Below are positions 7,407 to 16,380 of a stretch of 64,000 nucleotides of DNA, one piece after another. Each line of letters begins with the position of its first letter. Position 1 is the first letter of the stretch. The notes below the pieces were generated by a model. That model was given only the letters and a program-made list of their open reading frames with translations, ran no database searches and had not been told where the DNA came from. The translations under genes were made by a program, and so were the position numbers. Source of the DNA: Lachnoclostridium sp. GTDB taxonomy: Bacteria > Bacillota > Clostridia > Lachnospirales > Lachnospiraceae. Where the stretch lies: NCBI GenBank assembly GCA_021770065.1, contig JAETRR010000001.1, positions 62,001 to 126,000 on the forward strand, written 5' to 3'.

Positions 7407-8447
7407 TTAATAAAATACGTGGCTTCCTATCACAATACTGTCCGAACCCACTTCTGAGCCCGCCCGTCTGAAATGTGTATAGCTGCCAATTGTCGTATAG
7501 CCGTTGATAGCCTCCTGTGCCGCCTGCATGCAGCTTGCCTTAGGGCCTCCGATATACTGCATCATGGTACCGTTGCTTACCGGTCCGAACTGACCCGGCG
7601 CATAGATAACATCCGCAATGGTATTCGGATATCCCGGACTCTTCACACGGTTCATTACCACCGCTCCGATAGCCACCTGGCCGTCATATGGCTGATTGCC
7701 GCCTTCTGCCTGGATGAGTGCTGCCAGAAGCGTAACCTCATTACCGTTTGCCTTAAAGGAATCCCTCTGCTGTTTCAGCTTCTCGCGCTTTTCCTCAGCC
7801 TCTTTTTTCTCAATCTCATCCATGGTCATGGCCTCGCCCAGCTCAAATTCCACACTGACAAACTCCGCTGACACATAGCCTGTCTTTTCCTCCGCATACT
7901 GTATATGGATCCACTCGGCTCCTTCCGTCTCTTCACCGGCTACCACATCCAGTTTCGTTCCCTCGCCCACATTCTTCAGAATCTTTGCCTCCATGCTGGC
8001 CTCGGAACGGATGCGCAGGCCGCCCGTCAGAGATGTGGCTACCAGTGTAACCTCCTCCTGGGCCTGCTCATAGGCTTCGTAACCGAACAGAAGATAATCA
8101 TTGTTCACATAGCCGTTCACATTGCCGGACTGCACTCTCGTCCAGCCCTCAAGACGCTCTACAACCTCACCGCCGTCGCCCTTGAACATGCGCCCCAGAG
8201 CGGTAGATTCCGCATTGGGCTCTGAACGCACCGTCACATAATCCTCAACATTTGCAAGTACTTTTTCCTGCCATTCTTCTTCAATCTGCAGCTTTTCAAA
8301 ATCTTCTCCTGTCAAATCGTCCATCACAGACTCTATGCCGGCCGTTGTCTCTACATCCAGCTCCTCGATTCCCTCAAATCCGGATGACATCACCCAAATC
8401 AGTAACAGGCTTAGTAAAACCGGCAGCTTTCTGCTGATTGTTTTCAT
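7407..8447 (-). CDS. Secreted cell wall hydrolase with two SH3 domains and a SleB-like catalytic domain
   Basis: 346 residues. The N-terminal KLPVLLSLLLIWVMSSGF is a signal peptide or signal anchor. Two bacterial SH3-type domains follow (about residues 68-120, NVEDYVTVRSEPNAESTALG; and about 135-200, GGLRIRSEASMEAKILKNVG), a charged coiled-coil linker (EIEKKEAEEKREKLKQQ), then a Hydrolase_2/SleB domain (LLAALIQAEGGNQPYDGQVA ... AIGAVVMNRVKSPGYPNT) carrying the expected Glu of the QAEGG motif. It likely cleaves peptidoglycan outside the membrane, in growth or sporulation/germination. The start has a CAGGGAGG site. It is followed by its own terminator. Confidence 0.88.
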   Translation of the reverse strand: MKTISRKLPVLLSLLLIWVMSSGFEGIEELDVETTAGIESVMDDLTGEDFEKLQIEEEWQEKVLANVEDYVTVRSEPNAESTALGRMFKGDGGEVVERLEGWTRVQSGNVNGYVNNDYLLFGYEAYEQAQEEVTLVATSLTGGLRIRSEASMEAKILKNVGEGTKLDVVAGEETEGAEWIHIQYAEEKTGYVSAEFVSVEFELGEAMTMDEIEKKEAEEKREKLKQQRDSFKANGNEVTLLAALIQAEGGNQPYDGQVAIGAVVMNRVKSPGYPNTIADVIYAPGQFGPVSNGTMMQYIGGPKASCMQAAQEAINGYTTIGSYTHFRRAGSEVGSDSIVIGSHVFY

Positions 8448-8609
8448 AAGAACCTCCCTGTGTAATATATGCGTTCCGGTTATTATGTTACAAATATGAT
8501 CGCAAATATTACAATTTTGTTACGATGCCATTTTAGCAGGAAGCAGGGCTCTTGTCAAGGGTATAAACACAAAAGTGGTGGCCGCGGGAACATTTTCAGC
8601 AAAAAACAC

Positions 8610-8675
8610 AAAAAAAGTGGGGCTTTACATACCAATATGCCCATAACCGGACAAATCGGCATGTAAAACAGCCCC
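8610..8675 (-). terminator. Terminator hairpin downstream of the TrmH-type gene
   Basis: On the minus strand GGGGCTGTTTTACAT pairs with ATGTAAAGCCCC across a long loop and is followed by ACTTTTTTTG. Confidence 0.65.
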
Positions 8676-8685
8676 TGTAACAAAC

Positions 8686-9459
8686 TTATAAATTTCTCTG
8701 GCGATATGCTTCATACAACAGAATTGCAGAGGCCGCCGACACATTCAGCGACTCAAGCTTTCCCTCCATGGGAATCCGGATGCAGGTATCGGCACAGGAT
8801 GCCAGCTCCCTTGTAAGGCCGTTCCCCTCATTTCCCAGAAGAAATGCCGTTCCCTCTCTGTAATCCGGTTCATCATAGCTTTCGGATCCGTCGAGATAAG
8901 CCGCGAACGTCTTCACTCCCTGTTTTTTAAGCTCCGCTATGGTCTCTTTTAAATCCCCGGCTCTGAAAAACGGTACACGGTATACGGATCCCATGGTAGA
9001 GCGGATGGCTTTGGGATTGTACAAATCCACACAGCCCGGACTTAGTATTACGCCGTCCGCCCCTGCCCCCTCTGCTGTCCGGATCATCGTACCTAAGTTC
9101 CCCGGGTCCTGGATATTTTCCAGAATAAGCAGCAGCGGATTCTTTTTTTTCAGAAGATCCGCCAGCAGGCAGCGGCGCTGCTTTACCAGACAGAGAATTC
9201 CCTGAGGGGTCTGGGTGTCACACATGGCCTTAAATACGGAATCCCGGACTATTTCACAGGGTACTTCTGTCTCTTTTTCTTTCCACTGATTTTTAAAATA
9301 GGTTTCTGACAGATATATTTTCTCTATCCAGTCCCTGGGCGCCTCCCGGAACATCCTGGGGCCCTCTGCTATAAAAATACCCTCTGCATCCCTAAGCCGC
9401 CCCTTCTTATTTAGCTGGATCAGATGCTTAACCTGCTGATTCGCCGTACTTGTTATCAT
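8686..9459 (-). CDS. TrmH/SpoU-family RNA 2'-O-methyltransferase
   Basis: 257 residues from the second ATG (MITSTANQQVKHLIQLNKKG), preferred because the first ATG abuts the AGGG of the ribosome site. The N-terminal part is an RNA-binding L30e-like domain. The SPOUT knot follows: LENIQDPGNLGTMIRTAEGA (motif 1), GNEGNGL (motif 2) and IPMEGKLESLNVSAASAILL (motif 3). It transfers a methyl group from S-adenosylmethionine to a ribose 2'-OH in 23S rRNA or tRNA. It is third in the dnaE-pfkA-trmH run, 30 bases after pfkA. The exact target nucleotide is unknown. Confidence 0.9.
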   Translation of the reverse strand: MITSTANQQVKHLIQLNKKGRLRDAEGIFIAEGPRMFREAPRDWIEKIYLSETYFKNQWKEKETEVPCEIVRDSVFKAMCDTQTPQGILCLVKQRRCLLADLLKKKNPLLLILENIQDPGNLGTMIRTAEGAGADGVILSPGCVDLYNPKAIRSTMGSVYRVPFFRAGDLKETIAELKKQGVKTFAAYLDGSESYDEPDYREGTAFLLGNEGNGLTRELASCADTCIRIPMEGKLESLNVSAASAILLYEAYRQRNL

Positions 9460-9488
9460 ATAGCCCATTCCCTGCCTGCAGATTTCCC

Positions 9489-10466
9489 TTAATGCTTCGA
9501 GAGCGCCTGTGCAATCTCATACTGGTAAGGATCGATCCCCTTATCCATAGCCAGAGCCTCATTGATGTCGAAATCCTGGAACCGGCCATGCTGATAGCCC
9601 ACTACCCGGTTTGTCTTGCCCGCACAGAGCAGATCCGCCGCCATAGCACCCATCATGGATGCATACACGCGATCCTTGCAGGTGGGGCTTCCGCCTCTCT
9701 GCATATGACCTAAAATAGTGGCTCTCGTCTCAATTCCTGTAGCCGCCTCAATCCGCCGCGCCATACTGGTAGAATGGCCCACGCCCTCGGCATTTACAAT
9801 AATATGATGCTTCTTGCCGCGCTTCCGGTTGGCAATGATGTTGTTGATAATCTTCTGCTCATCGTAATCGTAATTCTCCGGAATCAGAATATCCTCCGCG
9901 CCGTTGGCAATGCCGCACCAGAGGGCAATATATCCGGCATTCCTTCCCATTACCTCTATAATACTGCAGCGCTCATGGGAGGTGGAGGTATCGCGCACCT
10001 TGTCAATGGCTTCCATGGCCGTATTCACCGCCGTGTCAAAGCCGATGGTATATTCCGTACAGGAAATATCCAGGTCAATGGTACCAGGTACGCCTACTGT
10101 ATTTACCCCAAGATTCGCCAGTGCCTGTGCGCCCTTAAAGGAACCGTCTCCGCCAATGACCACGATCCCGTCAATTCCGTGCTTTTCGCAAATCTCGGCG
10201 CCGCGCTCCTGGCCTTCCTTCGTCATAAATTCTTTGCAGCGGGCTGTAAAAAGGATGGTTCCGCCGCGCTCAATCGTGTTGGATACATCGTTGGCCGTCA
10301 TATCTATGATCTCTTCATTTAAAAGGCCGGAATAACCTTTGCGGATTCCCTTGACTTTCTTTCCATTGGCAAGGGCTTTTCTGACAACCGCACGGATAGC
10401 CGCGTTCATTCCCGGGGCGTCTCCTCCGCTTGTTAATACTCCGATGGTGTTAATCTCTTTTGTCAT
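9489..10466 (-). CDS. pfkA: ATP-dependent 6-phosphofructokinase
   Basis: 325 residues, normal for bacterial PfkA. It begins with the nucleotide-binding GVLTSGGDAPGMNAAIRAVV; GGDGSFKGA carries the Gly typical of ATP rather than pyrophosphate users; the catalytic loop reads GTIDLDISCTEYTIGFDTAV; IEVMGRNAGYIAL binds fructose 6-phosphate. The usual TIDND is TIDLD here, a variant I recall from related Lachnospiraceae; the catalytic Asp is kept. It commits glucose to glycolysis and so drains the glucose 6-phosphate produced by the three PTS/GH1 routes in the window. It lies between dnaE and trmH on the same strand. Confidence 0.95.
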   Translation of the reverse strand: MTKEINTIGVLTSGGDAPGMNAAIRAVVRKALANGKKVKGIRKGYSGLLNEEIIDMTANDVSNTIERGGTILFTARCKEFMTKEGQERGAEICEKHGIDGIVVIGGDGSFKGAQALANLGVNTVGVPGTIDLDISCTEYTIGFDTAVNTAMEAIDKVRDTSTSHERCSIIEVMGRNAGYIALWCGIANGAEDILIPENYDYDEQKIINNIIANRKRGKKHHIIVNAEGVGHSTSMARRIEAATGIETRATILGHMQRGGSPTCKDRVYASMMGAMAADLLCAGKTNRVVGYQHGRFQDFDINEALAMDKGIDPYQYEIAQALSKH

Positions 10467-10547
10467 GCTTTTCTCCCTTCCGGTTCCGTAGTGTCCCGGA
10501 CACTACTGCTTCTATACAATTATCGCATATCAAATCTGTTAATTATT

Positions 10548-13500
10548 CTAATGCATTCTTCTCAGCTTTTCAATACGTTTCTCCACAACTTTTACATTAT
10601 CTGCCCCGAAGCGCTCCCGAAGCTTTGCAAGGAGCTCTCCCTCCGCACGGACGTTTTTTCCGGTTCCCAGCCGCTTCGTGCTTCTCTCCGCCGATGCATA
10701 AAGCACTACAGGATCACTGCCGTCACTGTCATGGAGCAGCTCCAGAAGTTCCGCCTCCTGCTCCACACAGGCCGCCTGATTGGGAAACTGTATCCAAAGC
10801 TCCCGTTTCCCCTCGTCAAAGGAAAAAATACGGTCACAGATCAGCTTGCTTGCCTTTTCCTCCTCTGCATTTACATGACCGCTGACAAATACCTTGGCTT
10901 CCTCCATAAGCATTCCGGAATTGCGCTCATAAATATTCGGAAAAACAATCACTTCTACGGTTCCCACCAGATCCTCGATCTGCAGGAAAGCCATCACACG
11001 GTTATTTTTTGTGTACTTAATGGTTTTTCCCGTAATCATGCCCCCGATAATCACCATCTCTCCGTCACGCACCCGGGTCTTATTGGTCTCCTCATCCAGC
11101 TGGAAATCCGTGGTCACTGCCGTAATATTTTTCCGCCAGCGTTCCTCGTACTCTTCCAGGGGATGCCCGCTGATGTAGACGCCGAGAACCTCTTTTTCAA
11201 AAGACAGAAGAAGCTCCTTTTTATACTCCTCCACCCTGGGAAGCTGAATTCTGAAGTGCTCCTTTTCCTCCTCATCCACCAGGTCAAAGAGGCTCATCTG
11301 TCCGGTCATGGTAGTTTTGCGGCTCTGAGCCGCGCTGTCCATAATACTTCCGTAGGCCATCATATACTGCTGTCGGTTCCCGCCCAGGCTGTCCAGAGCT
11401 CCCGCCTTTATGAGATTCTCCAGGGTCTTTTTGTTGACTTCTTTTCCGGTCATCCGCTCTATAAAGTCTGTAAGACTCTTAAAGTTTCCCCCCAGCTTCC
11501 GCTCTGCCACAATGCTCTCCACCACAGGCCGGCCGATGCTCTTGATGGCGGACAGGCCATAGCGGATAGACTTGTCCGAGATGGAAAACGCGGCCTCCCC
11601 CTCGTTGATGTCCGGCGGAAGAATGGCGATATCCATCTGGCGGCAGGTTAAAATATACTCGGACACCTTTGACGGATTGTCAATGCAGGAGGTCATCAGA
11701 GCCGCCATGAATTCCACCGGATAGTAATATTTGAGGTAAGCGGTCTGATAGGCCACCACCGCGTAAACTACGGCATGGGACTTGTTAAAGGCATATTTTG
11801 CAAAATCCGTCATTTCGTCAAAGATTTTGTGCGCAGTTTTTTCCGGAATTCCGTTACTGATACAGCCCGGAACTCCTTCCTCCGGATTGCCGTAGACAAA
11901 ATTCCGGCGTTCCTTCTCCATCACAGAGGCTTTTTTCTTGGACATGGCCCGGCGCACCAGATCGCTTCTTCCCAGAGTATATCCGGCTAACCGCTGCACA
12001 ATCTGCATAACCTGTTCCTGGTAGACAATACAGCCGTAGGTCGGCTCCAGTATCTCCTCCAGCTGCGGGCAGTCATAGGAAATGGTTTCCGGGTGATCCT
12101 TGCCCCGGATATACTGGGGAATAAAGTCCATGGGGCCGGGACGGTAGAGGGCGATTCCGGCTATCACGTCCTCCAGGTTCTTAGGCTTTAACTCCTTCAT
12201 GAAGTTTTTCATGCCTGCGCTCTCAAGCTGAAATATACCGTCCGTCTTTCCGCTTCCGATAGAGGCAAATACAGCCTTGTCATCATAATCAATCCGCTCC
12301 ATATCCAGGCGGATGTCAAAACTCTTTTCCGCAAGTCCGGCCGCATCCTGGATCACCGTCAGCGTCCGCAGCCCCAGAAAATCCATTTTCAGAAGACCGA
12401 GTTCTTCTAATGTAGTCATGGTGAACTGGGTGGTGATGGAACCGTCAGCAGCCCTGGACAGGGGTACATATTCGTCCGCTGCCTTCTGGCAGATGACCAC
12501 GCCGGCCGCATGCATGGAAGTATGGCGCGGAAGGCCCTCCAGCCGCATGGACATGTCCACCAGCTCGTGGACCTGAGGATCATTCTCATAGCTCGTCCGA
12601 AATTCCGGATTCATCTTCAAGGCATCCTTCAGAGTCACGGTTTTCCCCGGCTCGGCAGGAATCATTTTGGCAATGGAATCCACAAAAGCATAGGGCAGAT
12701 CCATGACGCGGCCCACATCCCGGATAACGCCCCGGGCTGCCATGGTACCGAAGGTTACGATCTGAACCACCCGGTCCTTGCCGTATTTTCGCACGACATA
12801 GTCGATAACTTCCTGCCGCCGTTCATAGCAGAAATCGATATCAATATCCGGCATGGATACCCGCTCCGGGTTTAAAAACCGCTCAAAAATAAGCTGATAA
12901 CGCATGGGATCGATGTTGGTTATATGCATAACGTAGGAAACGATGCTGCCTGCAGCAGAGCCGCGGCCGGGACCTACCGCAATGCCGTGATCGCGGGCGT
13001 ATTTGATAAAGTCCCACACAATCAGGAAGTAATCGACATATCCCATGTTTTTGATCACGCCAAGCTCATACTCCAGACGCTCTTTTCTGCTTCCGTCGTC
13101 GTCGGGGTAGCGTTCTTTCAGCCCCTCAAAGCAGATTTTATTGAGGTATTCCCAGGAAGTGCTGCCCTCGGGCACATCGAATTTCGGAAGCTTTGTAACT
13201 CCGAATTCGATTTCCACGTTGCAGCGCTCTGCTATCTTCCCCGTATTTTCCAAAGCTTCCTTTGCATAAGGGAATAACGCTTCCATTTCCTCCGGGGATT
13301 TTACGTAGTACTGGCCTCCTTCATAGCGCATTCTGTCCTCATCCTGGAGCTTTTTGGCTGTCTGGATGCAGAGAAGGATATCGTGGGGTTTTACGTCGTC
13401 GGCATTGGTGTAGTGGATATCATTGGTGGCCGCCAGAGGAATCTGAAGCTCCCGGCTCATGCGCAGAAGCGCCTGGTTGACGGTTTTCTGATCCGGGAGA

Positions 13501-14036
13501 CCGTGATCCTGGAGTTCCAGGAAGTAGTTCCCTTTTCCAAAAATTCCTTCATATTTCAAAGCCGTCTTTTTGGCTTCGTCGTAGAGGCCTTTTACAATAT
13601 AGCGCTGTACCTCTCCGGCCAGACAGGCGCTCAGGGCAATAATGCCCTTATGGTACTGTGCCAATACCTCCATGTCTACCCGGGGACGGTAGTAGAAGCC
13701 CTCTACATATCCTTTGGATACGATTTTGATCAAGTTGGCGTAGCCTTCGTTTGTTTCGGCCAGGAGCACCAGGTGGTAATAGCGGTCCTCTCCTCCGGTG
13801 AGTTCTTTGTCAAAACGGGAATTCGGAGCCACATAGACCTCGCAGCCCAGAATGGGTTTGATGCCTTCTGCACGGGCGGCCCGGTAAAAGTCAATGACGC
13901 CGAACATGGCGCCGTGATCCGTGATGGCGGCGGCTTTCATGCCCAGCTCTTTTACCCTGGCTACGTACTCCTTGATTTTATTGGAACCGTCTAAGAGACT
14001 GTATTCTGTGTGGGTATGCAAGTGTACAAATGACAT
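10548..14036 (-). CDS. dnaE: DNA polymerase III subunit alpha (DnaE)
   Basis: 1162 residues from ATG 14036, set by a GGAGGAAGAGA site and the canonical opening MSFVHLHTHTEYSLLDGSNK; the longer ORF-track start has no support. The PHP domain is at residues 1-210, the polymerase core contains GPGRGSAAGSIVSYV and PDIDIDF (catalytic acidic pair) near residues 385-430, then a thumb/finger region with LYRPGPMDFIPQYI, a helix-hairpin-helix region (EVNKKTLENLIKAGALDSLG) and an OB-fold near 990-1070 (VIIGGMITGKTIKYTKNNR). It is the chromosomal replicase of the dnaE type; a PolC would be expected elsewhere in the genome. It heads the dnaE-pfkA-trmH group. Confidence 0.97.
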   Translation of the reverse strand: MSFVHLHTHTEYSLLDGSNKIKEYVARVKELGMKAAAITDHGAMFGVIDFYRAARAEGIKPILGCEVYVAPNSRFDKELTGGEDRYYHLVLLAETNEGYANLIKIVSKGYVEGFYYRPRVDMEVLAQYHKGIIALSACLAGEVQRYIVKGLYDEAKKTALKYEGIFGKGNYFLELQDHGLPDQKTVNQALLRMSRELQIPLAATNDIHYTNADDVKPHDILLCIQTAKKLQDEDRMRYEGGQYYVKSPEEMEALFPYAKEALENTGKIAERCNVEIEFGVTKLPKFDVPEGSTSWEYLNKICFEGLKERYPDDDGSRKERLEYELGVIKNMGYVDYFLIVWDFIKYARDHGIAVGPGRGSAAGSIVSYVMHITNIDPMRYQLIFERFLNPERVSMPDIDIDFCYERRQEVIDYVVRKYGKDRVVQIVTFGTMAARGVIRDVGRVMDLPYAFVDSIAKMIPAEPGKTVTLKDALKMNPEFRTSYENDPQVHELVDMSMRLEGLPRHTSMHAAGVVICQKAADEYVPLSRAADGSITTQFTMTTLEELGLLKMDFLGLRTLTVIQDAAGLAEKSFDIRLDMERIDYDDKAVFASIGSGKTDGIFQLESAGMKNFMKELKPKNLEDVIAGIALYRPGPMDFIPQYIRGKDHPETISYDCPQLEEILEPTYGCIVYQEQVMQIVQRLAGYTLGRSDLVRRAMSKKKASVMEKERRNFVYGNPEEGVPGCISNGIPEKTAHKIFDEMTDFAKYAFNKSHAVVYAVVAYQTAYLKYYYPVEFMAALMTSCIDNPSKVSEYILTCRQMDIAILPPDINEGEAAFSISDKSIRYGLSAIKSIGRPVVESIVAERKLGGNFKSLTDFIERMTGKEVNKKTLENLIKAGALDSLGGNRQQYMMAYGSIMDSAAQSRKTTMTGQMSLFDLVDEEEKEHFRIQLPRVEEYKKELLLSFEKEVLGVYISGHPLEEYEERWRKNITAVTTDFQLDEETNKTRVRDGEMVIIGGMITGKTIKYTKNNRVMAFLQIEDLVGTVEVIVFPNIYERNSGMLMEEAKVFVSGHVNAEEEKASKLICDRIFSFDEGKRELWIQFPNQAACVEQEAELLELLHDSDGSDPVVLYASAERSTKRLGTGKNVRAEGELLAKLRERFGADNVKVVEKRIEKLRRMH

Positions 14037-14103
14037 TCTCTTCCTCCGTGAGTGAATGGCAGTTTCCGCCGCATGATGCCGCATCGGAAGCTGTTATTTT
14101 GAG

Positions 14104-14130
14104 GTTACTGGTCACGGAGTGAACAGTAAC
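14104..14130. repeat. 27-bp palindromic repeat, copy 1
   Basis: GTTACTGGTCAC-GGAG-TGAACAGTAAC, an imperfect palindrome. The same element recurs at 15375 (inverse orientation) and, slightly diverged, at 48113. This copy contains the last codons and the stop of coaBC. Confidence 0.75.
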
Positions 14131-15325
14131 ATTTTGAGAGCTCGTACCGGAGCGTGTCCAGAATACGGTGGGCCGCCTGCTCCTTTGTCATCAGTTCTAA
14201 CGGGATCTCTTTTTCTCTGGTGAGCAGGGTGATCCGGTTGGTATCTGTACCAAAACCCACACCTTCTTCCCGAAGACTGTTGGCGCAGATGAGATCGCAG
14301 TTTTTAGCTTCCAGTTTCTTTCTGGAATTTTCAAGCAGGTCTTCTGTCTCCATGGCAAAACCGCAGAGAAGCTGGCCTTCTTTTTTATGCTCTCCTAAGT
14401 ATTTCAGGATATCCTTTGTGCGTCTCAGTTCTATGGTTAAATCCTGATCGGATTTCTTCAGCTTATTCGCCGCTGTAACTGCCGGGGTATAATCTGCCAC
14501 CGCCGCCGCCTTGATAATATAGTCCATGGTATCTGCTTCTTTTACTACTGCTTCAAACATATCCTCCGCCGATGCCGCCGGCACAATCCGGACAAACATG
14601 GGAGGTTCCGCTTCCGTATGCGCAGCCACAAGCGTAACGTCCGCTCCCCGCAGCATGGCAGCCCTTGCCAATGCGTAACCCATCTTTCCGCTGGAATGAT
14701 TGGTAATAAATCTTACCGGGTCAATGGATTCTCTGGTAGCTCCTGCGGTAATCAATACTTTTCTGCCTGCCAGATCCTTTTCAAAAGCAATCTCTTTTAA
14801 AATATATTCCAGAAGCACCCGTTCCTCCGGCATTCTTCCGTCCCCCTGGTCGCCATTGGCCAGCATTCCTGTGTCCGGGGGAATGATCTCATAACCGAAA
14901 CGGGACAGCTTGTCAAGGTTGTCCTGGACAATCGGGTTGTGGTACATGTTATGATTCATGGCCGGGGATACCAGTTTTCTGCAGGGACAGGCCATGACGG
15001 TGGTGGTCAGCATATCGTCCGCGATGCCCCCCGCTATTTTTCCGATGACGTCGGCGGAAGCCGGGGCAATCAAGACAAGATCGGCCTGCTTGGCCAGGGC
15101 TACGTGTTCGACGCTGTATTGGAAGTTCCGGTCAAAGGTGTCGATGAGGCATTTTTTTCCGGTCAGGCTTTCGAAGGTGATGGGGTTGATGAAGTTCACG
15201 GCATTTTTTGTCATCAATACCTGGACGCTGCATTCCAGTTTTTTCAGCATTCTGGCCAGGTTTGCGATTTTATAGGCCGCAATGCTGCCGGATACGGCCA
15301 GGATGACTGTTTTTCCTTTTAACAT
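14105..15325 (-). CDS. coaBC: Bifunctional phosphopantothenoylcysteine decarboxylase / phosphopantothenate-cysteine ligase
   Basis: 406 residues. The N-terminal half is the flavin decarboxylase CoaC (VSGSIAAYKIANLARMLKK; PASADVIGKIAGGIADDML; PAMNHNMYHNP with the catalytic motif). The C-terminal half is the ligase CoaB (VLITAGATRESIDPVRFITN, then AAAVADYTP). Together they make 4'-phosphopantetheine for coenzyme A. The last residues (CYCSLRDQ) and the stop are encoded by the 27-bp palindromic repeat, so the natural C-terminus has probably been replaced. It is divergent from panT and coaX, completing a CoA locus. Confidence 0.95.
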   Translation of the reverse strand: MLKGKTVILAVSGSIAAYKIANLARMLKKLECSVQVLMTKNAVNFINPITFESLTGKKCLIDTFDRNFQYSVEHVALAKQADLVLIAPASADVIGKIAGGIADDMLTTTVMACPCRKLVSPAMNHNMYHNPIVQDNLDKLSRFGYEIIPPDTGMLANGDQGDGRMPEERVLLEYILKEIAFEKDLAGRKVLITAGATRESIDPVRFITNHSSGKMGYALARAAMLRGADVTLVAAHTEAEPPMFVRIVPAASAEDMFEAVVKEADTMDYIIKAAAVADYTPAVTAANKLKKSDQDLTIELRRTKDILKYLGEHKKEGQLLCGFAMETEDLLENSRKKLEAKNCDLICANSLREEGVGFGTDTNRITLLTREKEIPLELMTKEQAAHRILDTLRYELSKCYCSLRDQ

Positions 15326-15374
15326 GGGGACTTGCTCCTTTTATGTTCGTGCTGATCACCGGACGGGGCTCCAT

Positions 15375-15401
15375 GTTACTGTTCACTCCGTGACCAGTAA
15401 C
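15375..15401. repeat. 27-bp palindromic repeat, copy 2
   Basis: Same element as at 14104 in inverse orientation, between the coaBC and panT starts. The two copies bracket coaBC. Confidence 0.75.
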
Positions 15402-15569
15402 GGCTTCATCCCCTGTTTCCCGGCAGTGTCTTGTGTTTTTGTTTCGACTGTTTTTAGTATATCATAAAAATATTATTTTTTTGTATATTTTTTTTCGGAT
15501 CTGTGGTATAAAGGTAGATGTATTGTATCTCCCTTTGGAGAATAATAACATTTAGGAGGAAAACTGAAT

Positions 15570-16205
15570 ATGGAGAAATCAAGAAAAGACACTCGTTGGA
15601 TGGTCAGTGTTGCACTTATGGCTGCGATCGTCATTCTGCTGGCGAATACACCGCTGGGAATGATTCAGCTTCCGATTATCAAGGCAACAACTGTGCATAT
15701 TCCGGTGATTATCGGGGCAATTCTTCTGGGACCCTCGGCCGGAGCGATTCTGGGGGGCGTGTTCGGAGTCTGCTCGATGATTAGCAATACGACGGCTCCT
15801 ACGCTGCTTTCTTTTGCTTTTTCGCCGTTTCTTGCGGAGGATCTGCCTGGTGTTGTGAAGACGCTCTGGATCGCCATCGGATGCCGGATTATGATCGGCA
15901 TTGTGTCCGGATGGGTCTGGATCGGCCTTCAAAAGATTCATATGTCGCCCTGGATTGCGCTTCCGATTACCGGTTTTGTCGGGTCTTTGACAAATACGGT
16001 TTTTGTAATGGGGAGTATTTACGGACTTCTGGCTTCACAGTATGCGACGGCCAAGGAGGTTGCTCTGGATGCTGTGTGGGGGCTGATTATGGGGACTGTG
16101 ACGGCTTCGGGAATTCCGGAGGCTATTGCGGCGGCTGTTCTGGTGACGGCTCTCGGAAAGGCCCTTCTGGTGTTTTTCCGAAGACAGATGGCGGTTGCCC
16201 GTTAG
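15570..16205 (+). CDS. panT: ECF transporter S component, pantothenate-type
   Basis: 211 residues with about six hydrophobic helices (WMVSVALMAAIVILLANTPL; VHIPVIIGAILLGPSAGAIL and others), the usual size and character of an ECF substrate-capture protein. It needs a shared EcfAAT energising module, not seen in this window. The substrate is inferred as pantothenate because it lies between coaBC and coaX, the CoA pathway genes; the sequence alone does not prove it. A TAGGAGG site precedes the ATG. Confidence 0.75.
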   Translation: MEKSRKDTRWMVSVALMAAIVILLANTPLGMIQLPIIKATTVHIPVIIGAILLGPSAGAILGGVFGVCSMISNTTAPTLLSFAFSPFLAEDLPGVVKTLWIAIGCRIMIGIVSGWVWIGLQKIHMSPWIALPITGFVGSLTNTVFVMGSIYGLLASQYATAKEVALDAVWGLIMGTVTASGIPEAIAAAVLVTALGKALLVFFRRQMAVAR

Positions 16206-16236
16206 GAGGCTGCGGTTCTCTGCTGATGAATTTTAT

Positions 16237-16273
16237 TACCCTCTGCAGGCGGTTATATTGCCTGCGGAGGGTA
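16237..16273. repeat. Hairpin between panT and coaX
   Basis: TACCCTCTGCAGGC pairs with GCCTGCGGAGGGTA around a 9-base loop. No T-run follows, so it may stabilise or partly terminate the panT transcript rather than end it. Confidence 0.5.
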
Positions 16274-16380
16274 TTCGCTGTTGTTCTACATGGCAATATC
16301 CTGTTTGATAAATCCACTTACTTTACAGGCTTTTAATGATGTTCGCAATTTTTATTTTTAGGAGGAGCTCTGGCTTAATT

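Noticed and set aside
10491-11651. 386-codon plus-strand ORF
   Set aside because: It is antisense to dnaE, whose domains and motifs are unmistakable; the plus-strand translation resembles no protein and has no ribosome site.
13383-13994. 203-codon plus-strand ORF
   Set aside because: Antisense to the dnaE PHP/polymerase region.
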